A stretch of 64,000 bases of DNA from JALQUL01 sp040382935 (GTDB taxonomy: Bacteria; Pseudomonadota; Gammaproteobacteria; Burkholderiales; Burkholderiaceae_C): assembly GCA_040382935.1 (NCBI GenBank), contig JBEIEP010000009.1:12003-76002 (forward strand). The letters run 5' to 3'. The notes beneath the pieces are model-generated. The model made no database searches, was not told the origin of the DNA, and was given only the letters and a program-made list of their open reading frames with translations. The position numbers were made by a program, and so were the translations under genes. Positions within the stretch are counted from its first letter, which is position 1, and every line of letters starts with the position of its first letter. Positions 45,936 through 54,289 of the stretch are shown here, in pieces.

Positions 45936-46365
45936 CTTCATGATCTCCAAAAATGCCCTGCGACAGGCGAAAAGTTTATGCCGTACCCGTAAAGCCTTGC
46001 GGCCAACCTAACGACTTTGTTTTGCCACTGTTACAAGGAGGGCAAAAACCAAGTTTTCCTCTCGCTATGCTAACGGACAAGGCATTGACCTAAGCATCCG
46101 GACATTCCCTTAGTTGCAGGGGGGCGCTTTCCTCTGTGCAGACCCAAACGTGACACGGGTGGTCCACTGGAGTCGCTTGAGCGATGCTTGGCGTCGCATT
46201 TCGAAAGCATGGGTGAAGGCGATGGCGCTATTTGCGGCGTTGTTGGGGGGCCAAACCCTAATGGGTGGAGTGAAAGAACTGGTTCACAATAGCGCAGCAA
46301 ATGCGCAGTGAGCCTACAAACTCACGCACAGGCCGTGCCTTACTGGACAGACAAAAAGGATGACG
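45936..46365. other. 430-bp divergent intergenic region before the choline-type ABC genes
   Basis: Divergent control region. A 7-bp perfect inverted repeat with 14-bp spacing (TTTTGCC 46020-46026, GGCAAAA 46041-46047) is a candidate operator. A plus-strand frame at 46114-46311 (GTG 46150 possible) could encode a 54-65 residue small protein with an amphipathic centre; it has no recognised family and I do not call it a gene. GCCACTG at 46023-46029 is not part of a cobalamin riboswitch, since no other conserved element is present. Confidence 0.45.
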
Positions 46366-47559
46366 ATGAGTACAAAAAAAGTCGAGGTCAAGCACCTCTA
46401 CAAGATTTTTGGTCCCAGACCCGACACAGCCATGGAGATGATTCGTTCAGGTGTGGGCAAGGACGAATTGTTCCAAAAGACTGGGATGGTGCTGGGCGTT
46501 AAAGATGCGTGTTTTGACGTGCAGGAAGGGGAAATATTTGTACTGATGGGATTGTCGGGCTCGGGTAAATCGACGCTGATCCGCCTGCTTAACCGACTGG
46601 TGGAGCCGTCCTTTGGTGAAGTATGGCTGGACGGGCAAGACGTTGCAAAATTGGATGAGCGCGCACTGATTCAGTTGCGCCGAAAAGATCTGGCCATGGT
46701 GTTCCAGTCGTTTGCGTTGCTGCCACACCTGACGGTGTTGGCCAATACGGCCTTTGGACTGGAGATCGCAGGCGTCGACAAAGGCAAGCGTGAGGCAAGG
46801 GCCATGCAAGTGTTGGAACAGGTTGGCTTGAAAGCCTTTGCACACAAAAAGCCTTCAGAACTGTCCGGAGGTATGCAGCAAAGGGTGGGATTGGCGCGCG
46901 CTTTGGCAGTAGACCCTACCTTGATGCTAATGGACGAGGCTTTTTCGGCACTGGACCCGCTCAAACGTACCGAGATGCAAGATCTGCTTCTTGATTTGCA
47001 GCGCGAACAAAAGCGAACCATTGTGTTTGTGTCGCACGATTTGGACGAAGCCTTTAAAATTGGCAACCGCATTGCCATTATGGAGGGTGGGCGCATCGTG
47101 CAAGTCGGGACTCCGGCCGAGATTCTACGCAACCCCAGCGAGGCCTACGTCAAGGCGTTCTTCAAAGGCGTTGATACCAAAAAATACCTGGTTGCCAGTG
47201 ATCTAGCTGAGCCAGCAACCGTAGCGGTCTGGAGCGGTTCACCCGGTGCCGATCAATTGTCTACTTGGCTGGCTCAGGTCAGGGCCAGTGGTCAATCATT
47301 GCTCCTGTTGGTTGACGAGGCGGGTCGGGTCGTGGGTCAGACGACCGAGGCCGATCTGATGTTGGCGCAGTTGGATGCCGCGGTTTGGACCCTTAGCACA
47401 GACGTGCTGTGCCTTGACGGGCAACGGCGTTTGGGCGACGTCGGGCGTGAGGTTCTTCGTGCAGGGCACGGCGTTGCCGTGCTGGATGGGCAGGCATGCC
47501 TCTTGGGCGTGATTACAAAAAGTGGGTTACTGGCCCGCCTCATGGAAGAGGAGACTTGA
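46366..47559 (+). CDS. Choline/betaine ABC transporter ATP-binding protein (ProV/ChoV type)
   Basis: 397 residues. An N-terminal ATPase domain with GLSGSGKSTLIRLLNRL (Walker A), ELSGGMQQRVGLARAL (signature) and LMDEAFSALDPL (Walker B), then a C-terminal CBS-pair region typical of ProV-type osmoprotectant importers. The KTGMVLGVKDACFDV segment is typical of ChoV/ProV. ATG at 46366 has AAGGA 5 nt upstream; the ATG at 46360 overlaps that site. The permease gene follows directly. Confidence 0.9.
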   Translation: MSTKKVEVKHLYKIFGPRPDTAMEMIRSGVGKDELFQKTGMVLGVKDACFDVQEGEIFVLMGLSGSGKSTLIRLLNRLVEPSFGEVWLDGQDVAKLDERALIQLRRKDLAMVFQSFALLPHLTVLANTAFGLEIAGVDKGKREARAMQVLEQVGLKAFAHKKPSELSGGMQQRVGLARALAVDPTLMLMDEAFSALDPLKRTEMQDLLLDLQREQKRTIVFVSHDLDEAFKIGNRIAIMEGGRIVQVGTPAEILRNPSEAYVKAFFKGVDTKKYLVASDLAEPATVAVWSGSPGADQLSTWLAQVRASGQSLLLLVDEAGRVVGQTTEADLMLAQLDAAVWTLSTDVLCLDGQRRLGDVGREVLRAGHGVAVLDGQACLLGVITKSGLLARLMEEET

Positions 47560-47560
47560 G

Positions 47561-48421
47561 ATGGCAAACGAAATTCCTTTGGGTCAATGGGTAGAGAGTG
47601 GTGTCAAGTACGTGATCGACAACGATGGAGGTACCTTGGAACGCTTAGGCGAGGGCATCAGTTGGATGACCGAAATGTTGGAAATAGGCCTAGATCGAGT
47701 GCCTTGGTGGATTTTGGCGGCCGTCGTCGTTCTGATTGGTTTGTGGCGAGTGGGATGGAAGTTTGCCTTGTTTTGCGCCTTTTGCTGCTGGCTAATTAAT
47801 GGGACCGGGTTTTGGCCACAAACCATGATTACCTTGGCGCTGATCGTTGCATCCACACTGATCAGTTTGTTGCTGGGGCTGCCATTGGGTATCTGGACCG
47901 CTAAAAGCTATCGCGCGGCGGCGTGGGTTAGGCCGGTGTTGGACTTTATGCAAACCATGCCTGCTTTTGTTTACCTCATACCAGCGGCTATGCTGTTTGG
48001 GCTGGGCCGCGCGCCCGGCGTGCTGGCCACTGTCATATTTGCGATGCCGCCCGTTGTTCGTTTAACCAGTCTGGGTATCCGGCAGGTCAGCAAAGAGCAG
48101 GTGGAGGCGGGTATTACCTTTGGCTGTACCCCTTGGCAACTGCTGATGAAGGTACAAATTCCTGGCGCTTTGCCCTCCATCATGGCAGGCATCAACCAGA
48201 CCATTATGATGGCTTTGTCCATGGTCATTATTGCGTCTATGGTTGGCGCGGGAGGTTTGGGCAATGATGTGCTGGCGGGAATTAGCCGCCTGGATATAGG
48301 CCTAGGATTTGAGTCGGGCCTAGCGGTGGTGTTGCTGGCGATCATATTGGACCGCATCACTGAAACCTTTGACGGCAGCCGCCGCTCCTTTCCTTTACCG
48401 TGGAAGAAATCAGGACGATGA
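47561..48421 (+). CDS. Choline/betaine ABC transporter permease (ProW/ChoW type)
   Basis: 286 residues, six or seven membrane segments with the EAA loop (GITFGCTPWQLLMKVQIPGALPSIM) and the preceding FMQTMPAFVYLIPAAMLFGLG typical of ProW. It starts 1 bp after the ATPase stop and ends overlapping the regulator start (ATGA). The binding protein is probably the one encoded at 56.5 kb. Confidence 0.9.
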   Translation: MANEIPLGQWVESGVKYVIDNDGGTLERLGEGISWMTEMLEIGLDRVPWWILAAVVVLIGLWRVGWKFALFCAFCCWLINGTGFWPQTMITLALIVASTLISLLLGLPLGIWTAKSYRAAAWVRPVLDFMQTMPAFVYLIPAAMLFGLGRAPGVLATVIFAMPPVVRLTSLGIRQVSKEQVEAGITFGCTPWQLLMKVQIPGALPSIMAGINQTIMMALSMVIIASMVGAGGLGNDVLAGISRLDIGLGFESGLAVVLLAIILDRITETFDGSRRSFPLPWKKSGR

Positions 48422-49389
48422 AACCCACACAGGCTTTACCCCGGCGGCACTTTGCATTTTTAACGCTAGCGCAATATTCCTTTATTGCCTTGTCCAGCGC
48501 GGTCGAGGCTTTGCGCATGGCCAATCGCGTGGTAGGACAGGAGGTTTACCGTTGGTCCATTGTGTCTATGGACGGGCAGAGTGTGGCGGCTAGCAACCAG
48601 CTAACTCTTTCGCCCACAGTGGCCATAGCCGACGTGTCGGTAGCCGATATCGTTTTTGTGTGTGGTGGGTTGAACGTTGAACATTACGCTGGCTCTGACG
48701 TATTAGCGGTGCTCCGACGATTGGACCGGCACGGAGTGGCGTTGGGATCGCTATGCACCGGGGGTTACGCCTTGGCCAAGGCCGGTTTGCTGGACCGGGT
48801 AAAAGCGGTGGTGCACTGGGAAAACATGTCCACATTGCGTGAAGAGTTCCCACAGGTTTTGTACTCGGACCAGGTGTTTGCGATTGACCAGAACCGGTAT
48901 ACCTCGTCAGGCGGTGTTGCGCCCCTTGACATGATGCTGCATATCATCAAAAAAGACCTAGGCCGGGATGTGGTGCCTCGCATTTCTGACCAGTTTATTG
49001 TGGACCGCATACGCAGTGACCAAGACCGCCAGCACATTCCTTTGCAAACGCGGGTGGGTCTTTACCATGAAAACCTGATTGAGGCGGCCGCCCTGATGGA
49101 GGCCAACATCGAGGAGCCGCTGTCGCTGGACGAGGTGGCGCAGTTGGTAGGGGTGTCACGCCGCCAGATCGAACGCCTGTTCAAGCGTTACGTTGGCCAG
49201 GTGCCCGCCAAATACTACTTGGACGTGCGGCTGCAACAGGCGCGTCGTTTGCTGCTGCAGTCGTCAATGTCGGTCATGGAGGTTGCGGTGGCCTGTGGCT
49301 TTCAATCGCCACCGCATTTTTCCAAATGTTACCGCGGCAAGTTTGGTCATACCCCCAGCGCGGAGCGGAACAAAGGAACGTCGGCGTAA
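48418..49389 (+). CDS. GlxA-family AraC-type regulator (GbdR-like)
   Basis: 323 residues: an N-terminal DJ-1/PfpI amidotransferase-like sensor domain (FALTLAQ-like start, CGGLNVEHYAG, LGSLCTGGYALAKAGLL) and a C-terminal AraC-type double helix-turn-helix (LSLDEVAQLVGVSRRQIERLFKRY, then VMEVAVACGFQSPPHFSKCYR). This matches GbdR, the glycine betaine/dimethylglycine activator of Pseudomonas. Location right after the choline transporter and beside the demethylation operon suggests it controls them. Start overlaps the permease stop. Confidence 0.83.
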   Translation: MKPTQALPRRHFAFLTLAQYSFIALSSAVEALRMANRVVGQEVYRWSIVSMDGQSVAASNQLTLSPTVAIADVSVADIVFVCGGLNVEHYAGSDVLAVLRRLDRHGVALGSLCTGGYALAKAGLLDRVKAVVHWENMSTLREEFPQVLYSDQVFAIDQNRYTSSGGVAPLDMMLHIIKKDLGRDVVPRISDQFIVDRIRSDQDRQHIPLQTRVGLYHENLIEAAALMEANIEEPLSLDEVAQLVGVSRRQIERLFKRYVGQVPAKYYLDVRLQQARRLLLQSSMSVMEVAVACGFQSPPHFSKCYRGKFGHTPSAERNKGTSA

Positions 49390-49397
49390 GTGCAGGG

Positions 49398-49790
49398 TTG
49401 AGCCACACCGACCACAAAGTGCTAATCACCGGGGTTGCCAGCGGTAGTATGGGTTTGCGCGGCGCTCGCCCTACGCCTCGGTCAAATGGGTAATTCGGGG
49501 GCTTACACGGTCTCTCGAACAAAAGTTGGGTCCCCACCGCATCAGGGTCAACTGCCTTTGCCCCTGGGTCTGTCGCAGGGCCGCGTATTGAGGCAGTCAT
49601 GCACAGAGAGGCACACGCGACCGGGCAGCCCTTGGAATCGGTGCGTCAGAGCTATCAAAACGCCAATTCATTGCGGTGCTTTGTGACGGCAGATGACTTG
49701 GCCCAGGCGGCGCTCTATTTAACCTCTGACGCCGGAGAGAATGTCTTTGGCATAGACTTGGTGGTCGATGGCCATACGGAAACCTTTTGA
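49398..49790 (+). pseudogene. Decayed short-chain dehydrogenase/reductase
   Basis: Three pieces of one SDR. From TTG 49398 the frame reads the cofactor motif (HKVLITGVASGSMGL). It then jumps, in a different frame from 49466, to the active-site region SPYASVKW followed by RVNCLCPW. A frameshift near 49556-49566 returns to the first frame for RIEAVMHREAHATG... to the typical C-terminus VVDGHTETF. Roughly 120 residues are missing between the first two pieces. The gene is therefore nonfunctional. It lies between the regulator and the corrinoid protein gene, so it may once have been part of this pathway. Confidence 0.8.
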
Positions 49791-50016
49791 ACCTGCTGGG
49801 TACACCCGACTTTGCAAGCGCAAGGTTTAGAATAGAGTGGTATTTGGCATTCGGTTTTATGATTCGGTGGATGATAAAAATGAATGTCGTGACGGGGCAA
49901 GGCCGCGTCGCTAATCGGGCAGAGGTATAGAGAGTGGGCGCTTACCATTTTTGTAATCGCTAGGGCGGCGTCTAGGCAAATCAACACACCCCTCAACACA
50001 GCATTTGGAGAACATA
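49791..50016. other. Upstream region of the corrinoid operon
   Basis: 226 bp before the corrinoid protein gene. It has a TAGAAT -10-like box near 49829-49834 without a convincing -35, and a GGAG ribosome site at 50007-50010, 6 nt before the ATG. No cobalamin riboswitch is seen. Confidence 0.4.
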
Positions 50017-50718
50017 ATGGCAGACGATTTTGACGACTTGGATTTGAACTCATTAAACGATGACGATCTGGTCGAGCAGGTACACGACGACCTGTACAAC
50101 GGACTGCGCGAAGAGGTGGTTGAAGCCACTGAAATTTTGCTAGGGCGCGGCTGGTCTGCCAGCAAGGTGCTCGATGACGCCTTGGTTGAAGGCATGCGCA
50201 TTGTGGGTGTTGATTTTCGCGATGGCATCCTGTTCGTGCCAGAGGTGTTGTTAGCCGCCAACGCCATGAAAGGCGGCATGGAAATTTTGCGCCCGCTGTT
50301 GGCGGAAACCGGCGTTGAACCCATTGGCAAGATGGTGATTGGCACGGTCAAAGGCGACATTCACGACATCGGAAAGAATCTGGTGGGCATGATGATGGAG
50401 GGCGCAGGTTTTGAAGTGGTTGATCTGGGCATTAACAACCCGGTTGAAAAATACTTGGCTGCTTTGGAAGAGCATAAACCCGACATTTTGGGTATGTCAG
50501 CGCTGCTCACCACCACCATGCCTTACATGAAGGTGGTGATTGATACCTTGAAAGAGCAGGGCCTGCGTGACGACTATATTGTTCTGGTGGGAGGAGCTCC
50601 GTTGAACGAAGAGTTTGGCAAGGCTGTCGGCGCGGACGCGTACTGTCGCGATGCAGGCGTGGCGGTTGAAACTGCCAAAACCTTGATCGCCAAGCGCCGC
50701 GCTGCACGCGCGGCTTAA
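50017..50718 (+). CDS. Corrinoid protein (MtgC/MttC type)
   Basis: 233 residues. An N-terminal helical cap domain (B12-binding_2, about 15-100) and the Rossmann B12-binding domain with GDIHDIG: D114, H116 and G119 form the DxHxxG cobalt-ligand motif. The SALLTTTMPYM and VLVGGAPLN segments complete the nucleotide-tail site. It carries the methyl group between MttB-family and pterin methyltransferases. The C-terminus ends in an Arg/Ala run (KRRAARAA). First gene of the 50-56 kb operon. Confidence 0.93.
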   Translation: MADDFDDLDLNSLNDDDLVEQVHDDLYNGLREEVVEATEILLGRGWSASKVLDDALVEGMRIVGVDFRDGILFVPEVLLAANAMKGGMEILRPLLAETGVEPIGKMVIGTVKGDIHDIGKNLVGMMMEGAGFEVVDLGINNPVEKYLAALEEHKPDILGMSALLTTTMPYMKVVIDTLKEQGLRDDYIVLVGGAPLNEEFGKAVGADAYCRDAGVAVETAKTLIAKRRAARAA

Positions 50719-50726
50719 GTTCTTTC

Positions 50727-51374
50727 ATGCAAACCATCAGGCCGCCGGTATTGGTATTGGCCTGCGGTGCGCTGGCCAATGAAGTGTTGGACTTGTGTCA
50801 GTTCAATCGATGGACGCATTTTGAGTTGCAATGTCTACCCGCCCATTGGCACAACCGGCCCGAGCACATTGCCCCGGGTGTTAAAGAAAAGTTAACCGAG
50901 CTTGCGCCCCTGTACGAAAGGGTATTGATCGGTTACGGCGATTGTGGGTCAGGCGGATTGCTCGACGAGGTGATAGACGAATTTGTTGGGCAAGGGTTTC
51001 GGGTTGAACGGATACCCGGCGCGCATTGTTATGAATTTTTCGCCGGTGGCAAATTGTTTGAGGCCTACGTCGAGGAAGAGTTGGGTACCTTTTATCTCAC
51101 CGACTTTTTGGTGCGGCATTTTGACCAACTGGTGATGAAAGGCATGGGCATAGACAAGCACCCTGAGCTTTTGGACCTGTATTTTGGAAATTACAAACGC
51201 CTGATGTACCTGGCGCAGGTGGTGACCGATGAACGCTTGATTCAGGCCAGGGCGGCGGCTGAACGATTGGGCTTGGCTTTTGAATACCGGGTAACCGGTT
51301 ATGGAGACCTAGAGCGGGCTATGCACCAACAGGTCTCACCGGAATTAGAAAAGGTGATTACGTGGCAAAGTTGA
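50727..51374 (+). CDS. DUF1638 protein
   Basis: 215 residues, matching DUF1638 proteins that accompany corrinoid methyltransferases. Conserved features are VLACGALANEVLDL at the N-terminus, LPAHWHNRPEHIAPGV, YGDCGSGGLLDEV and the PGAHCYEFFAG motif. The invariant Cys and His (C13, C73, H91, C92 region) suggest a metal or corrinoid-related site, but no activity is known. It is 8 bp after the corrinoid gene and its 3' end overlaps the next gene by 13 bp. Confidence 0.85.
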   Translation: MQTIRPPVLVLACGALANEVLDLCQFNRWTHFELQCLPAHWHNRPEHIAPGVKEKLTELAPLYERVLIGYGDCGSGGLLDEVIDEFVGQGFRVERIPGAHCYEFFAGGKLFEAYVEEELGTFYLTDFLVRHFDQLVMKGMGIDKHPELLDLYFGNYKRLMYLAQVVTDERLIQARAAAERLGLAFEYRVTGYGDLERAMHQQVSPELEKVITWQS

Positions 51375-51712
51375 TTGTGATTTGGTGGCGGGATATTCCG
51401 TCACAGGTGGTGGTTAAGCAAGGCCGGGAGGCTGCCAAAGTGCTGTTGGCGCACCGCTTTCAAGAGGCCATAGACCGCGCTGCAATGCGCGCTGGTAAGG
51501 CCAGTTCGGATGCCTATATGGCCGATTGGCGGCGCAGTGAACCTGTCGCCTGTACCGGGGACATGGCGGAGGCGGCGCAGCTTGAGGCCACCCGTTTGGA
51601 GGGCTTGTACACCGACGACGATTTGCTGCGCATCATCCGGGCCCACGGGGTGGACGAGTCCAAACCTGCGGCAATGCCTGCAGCCCTGGCACCGGATAGC
51701 AGCCAAGAATAG
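51362..51712 (+). CDS. Virulence_fact (PF13769) family small protein
   Basis: 116 residues. The family name is historical; there is no virulence link here. Typical conserved segments are VIWWRDIPSQVVVKQGR, RFQEAIDRAAMRAG and DAYMADWRR. The GTG start lies inside the DUF1638 gene, so translation is coupled. It regularly accompanies MetV/MetF and corrinoid proteins in aerobic bacteria, suggesting a role in the methyl transfer chain, but its function is unknown. Confidence 0.8.
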   Translation: MAKLIVIWWRDIPSQVVVKQGREAAKVLLAHRFQEAIDRAAMRAGKASSDAYMADWRRSEPVACTGDMAEAAQLEATRLEGLYTDDDLLRIIRAHGVDESKPAAMPAALAPDSSQE

Positions 51713-51743
51713 ACCAGCGGGCATTGGACGAAGGGAGGCAGTT

Positions 51744-52247
51744 ATGGTGAGCGTACGTCTTTGGTCGGTCCGTCATGCACGGGGTTTGCAATGGCTTTAC
51801 GAGCGACTGGAATGGGTTTTGATCGCCTTGCATCCTGTGTTTGAGCGCATTGGCTACCGGCGCCTTGAAAAGCCGGTTGCTGCCTTTGAAAAGCTAGCAA
51901 AGGGGTTCCTTTTTGACTGCAAGATGTGCGGGCAATGTGCGCTCAGTTCTACCGGTATGTCCTGCTCCATGAACTGCCCCAAAACCATACGCAACGGCCC
52001 CTGCGGTGGTGTAAGGGCCAACGGCAATTGTGAAGTTAAGCCGGACATGCGCTGCGTTTGGGTAGAGGCCTATGGGGGCAGCCAGCGCATGAAAGGCGGC
52101 ACAGAGGCCATGCGTGTCATCCAAATCGCCGTTGACCGTCGCCTTGAGGGGCGCTCGTCATGGTTGGCCGTGGCCAAAGAAAAAGGCACTGCCAAGCAAG
52201 CCGTAAAAGCCGCGCAGACCCAGCCCAGCAAAGGGGCATCGCAATGA
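51744..52247 (+). CDS. MetV-like methylene-THF reductase C-terminal domain protein
   Basis: 167 residues with eight cysteines in the characteristic order (C59, C62, C65, C74, C78, C87, C96, C104), including CPK and GPCGG motifs. This matches the methylene-tetrahydrofolate reductase C-terminal (PF12225) family, the MetV subunit that pairs with MetF in acetogens. The cysteines probably bind iron-sulfur or zinc. ATG at 51744 has a strong GGGAGG site; the ATGA overlap with metF supports co-translation and a complex. Confidence 0.88.
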   Translation: MVSVRLWSVRHARGLQWLYERLEWVLIALHPVFERIGYRRLEKPVAAFEKLAKGFLFDCKMCGQCALSSTGMSCSMNCPKTIRNGPCGGVRANGNCEVKPDMRCVWVEAYGGSQRMKGGTEAMRVIQIAVDRRLEGRSSWLAVAKEKGTAKQAVKAAQTQPSKGASQ

Positions 52248-53239
52248 GGTTTGACGACGAACCCGTACCCGGTTACCCGCTCCCGATTTTGCCTGGCCAT
52301 ACCTCGCCAGGGCGGCTGGAGCGCGTGTTGCGCAGTGGCGCGTTTGCCGTAACGGCTGAGCTTGACCCGCCTGATTCGGCCGATGCCGATGAGGTTTTGC
52401 GTCGCGCCAAATTGTTTGATGGGGTAGTAGACGCCATCAATGCCACAGATGGGAGCGGTGCCAACTGCCATATGTCAAGCTTGGCGGTATGCGCTATCTT
52501 GACGCGGCAAGGGTATGCGCCGGTGATGCAAATTTCCTGTCGGGACAAAAACCGCATCGCCATACAGGGCGATATCTTGGGCGGTGCGGCCATGGGGGTG
52601 TGCAACGTTCTTTGCTTGTCGGGCGATGGCGTGCAGTCGGGTGATCACCCGCAGGCCAAGCCTGTTTTTGATCTAGACTGTATGTCTTTGCTTGAAATCG
52701 GCACCAAAATGCGCGACCAGCGCCAGTTTCAAAGCGGGCGCAAGATCACCTACGCACCACGCGTTTTCTTTGGCGCGGCAGCCAACCCTTTTGGCTTGCC
52801 ATTTGATTGGCGCGCGCAACGCACCGCCAAAAAAGTCGCCGCTGGGGCCCAGTTTATTCAAACCCAATACTGCTACGACATCCCCCGCCTGAAAAACTAC
52901 CTCAAAGAGCTGGAAGACTTAGGTTTATCGGACAAGTTCTTTTTGTTGGTGGGCGTAGGCCCCATGCGTTCGGCCAAGGTGGCCGAATGGATGCGTACCA
53001 ACGTGCCTGGCGTTCACATTCCCGATGCCATCATCAAACGCATGGCCGGTGCTGAGAAACCAGCCTTAGAGGGGCGCACCATCTGCGTTGAACTGATACA
53101 GGAAATCAGCGAACTCAAAGGGGTGGCTGGTGTGCATATCATGGCCTACAAGCAAGAAGACACGGTCCCAGAAATCGTTCAACGCGCTGGCATACTTAAA
53201 GGCAGAGTTCCTTGGTATCCCGGACGCGATGCCGTCTGA
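52244..53239 (+). CDS. metF: Methylenetetrahydrofolate reductase
   Basis: 331 residues, FAD-dependent TIM barrel. The N-terminal AVTAELDPPDSAD glutamate region, NVLCLSGDGVQSGDHP and KKVAAGAQFIQTQYCYD are characteristic. In this operon the enzyme probably runs in the oxidising direction, turning methyl-THF from betaine demethylation into methylene-THF, with the MetV-like partner altering its electron acceptor. A separate biosynthetic metF may exist elsewhere. Start ATG overlaps the MetV-like stop. Confidence 0.9.
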   Translation: MRFDDEPVPGYPLPILPGHTSPGRLERVLRSGAFAVTAELDPPDSADADEVLRRAKLFDGVVDAINATDGSGANCHMSSLAVCAILTRQGYAPVMQISCRDKNRIAIQGDILGGAAMGVCNVLCLSGDGVQSGDHPQAKPVFDLDCMSLLEIGTKMRDQRQFQSGRKITYAPRVFFGAAANPFGLPFDWRAQRTAKKVAAGAQFIQTQYCYDIPRLKNYLKELEDLGLSDKFFLLVGVGPMRSAKVAEWMRTNVPGVHIPDAIIKRMAGAEKPALEGRTICVELIQEISELKGVAGVHIMAYKQEDTVPEIVQRAGILKGRVPWYPGRDAV

Positions 53240-53298
53240 ATTACAAGTTTCAAACATCCAATTTACTCAATTTATTCTGTTTTTTAAGGAATTTCAAA

Positions 53299-54216
53299 GT
53301 GACTGACACCGTAATTAGTTCTGGCAGCAAAGAGATCGTGATTGGCTTTAACCGGCCTTTTGTGATCATTGGTGAGCGCATCAACCCCACGGGCCGAAAA
53401 ATCATGGCGGCAGAAATGTTGGCGGGCGACTTTAGCCGTGTCATTAGCGACGCACTGGCGCAGGTGGCCGCTGGCGCACATATGCTCGACGTTAACGCGG
53501 GTATCCCGCTGGCCGATGAGCCCGCTTTGTTGGCCAAGGCCATACAGTTGGTTCAGTCGGTCACCGATGTGCCCTTGTCGATTGATTCGTCCATCGTGGC
53601 AGCCTTAGAGGCCGGGCTGGCGGTCTACAAGGGCAAGGCCTTGGTCAACTCGGTCACGGGCGAAGAAGACAGACTTGAAACGGTGTTGCCCCTGGTCAAA
53701 AAATACGGCGCCGCAGTAGTGGCGATTTCTAACGACGAAACAGGTATCTCCGAAGACCCGGACGTGCGCTTCTTGGTGGCCAAAAAAATCGTCGAACGCG
53801 CCAGCGATTACGGCATTCCTGCATCAGACGTTGTGGTGGATCCACTGGTCATGCCGATTGGTGCGATTAACCAAGCGGGTGTTCAGGTGATGCGTTTGGT
53901 ATACCGGTTACGCACCGAACTAAAGGTCAATACCACCTGCGGTGCGTCGAATGTGAGCTTTGGACTACCTGAACGCAATGGCGTGAATGCGGCGTTTTTA
54001 ACAATGGCGATTGGCGCGGGCATGACCTCGGCGATCACCAACCCCATGCATGAAGAAGTCGTTCGTGCCGTAATGGGCGCGGACGTCATGATGGGACACG
54101 ACCCCAATTGCACGCGCTGGATCCGCAAGTTTCGAGCCGATCCCCCCATGGGCGCCGACGGTGAGGTCGGGCGCGGCAGGCGTGAGGGCGGCAGCCGCAG
54201 ACGCTCTTCCACCTAG
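53299..54216 (+). CDS. Methyl-THF:corrinoid methyltransferase (MtgA type)
   Basis: 305 residues, pterin-binding TIM barrel. GERINPTGRK, LDVNAGIP, and NSVTGEE are the pterin-site segments. It moves the methyl group from methyl-cobalamin to tetrahydrofolate (or back). The GTG start at 53299 has AAGGA 8 nt upstream. The last ~18 residues are Gly/Arg-rich (GRGRREGGSRRRSST), outside the barrel and like tails on its partners. 59 bp follow metF. Confidence 0.9.
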   Translation: MTDTVISSGSKEIVIGFNRPFVIIGERINPTGRKIMAAEMLAGDFSRVISDALAQVAAGAHMLDVNAGIPLADEPALLAKAIQLVQSVTDVPLSIDSSIVAALEAGLAVYKGKALVNSVTGEEDRLETVLPLVKKYGAAVVAISNDETGISEDPDVRFLVAKKIVERASDYGIPASDVVVDPLVMPIGAINQAGVQVMRLVYRLRTELKVNTTCGASNVSFGLPERNGVNAAFLTMAIGAGMTSAITNPMHEEVVRAVMGADVMMGHDPNCTRWIRKFRADPPMGADGEVGRGRREGGSRRRSST

Positions 54217-54289
54217 GGTCATAGCCAGCCAAGGCTGGCGTTCGCAACAGGGCACTTGGCCGTGTCGTTTTCTTCACTGAGATGGGTTC

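Noticed and set aside
46023..46029. GCCACTG, the core of the cobalamin riboswitch B12 box
   Set aside because: Other conserved riboswitch segments are missing around it, so a single 7-mer is likely chance.
46114..46311. Possible 54-65 residue small protein before the choline ABC genes
   Set aside because: No family, no clear ribosome site, and it lies in a divergent promoter region.
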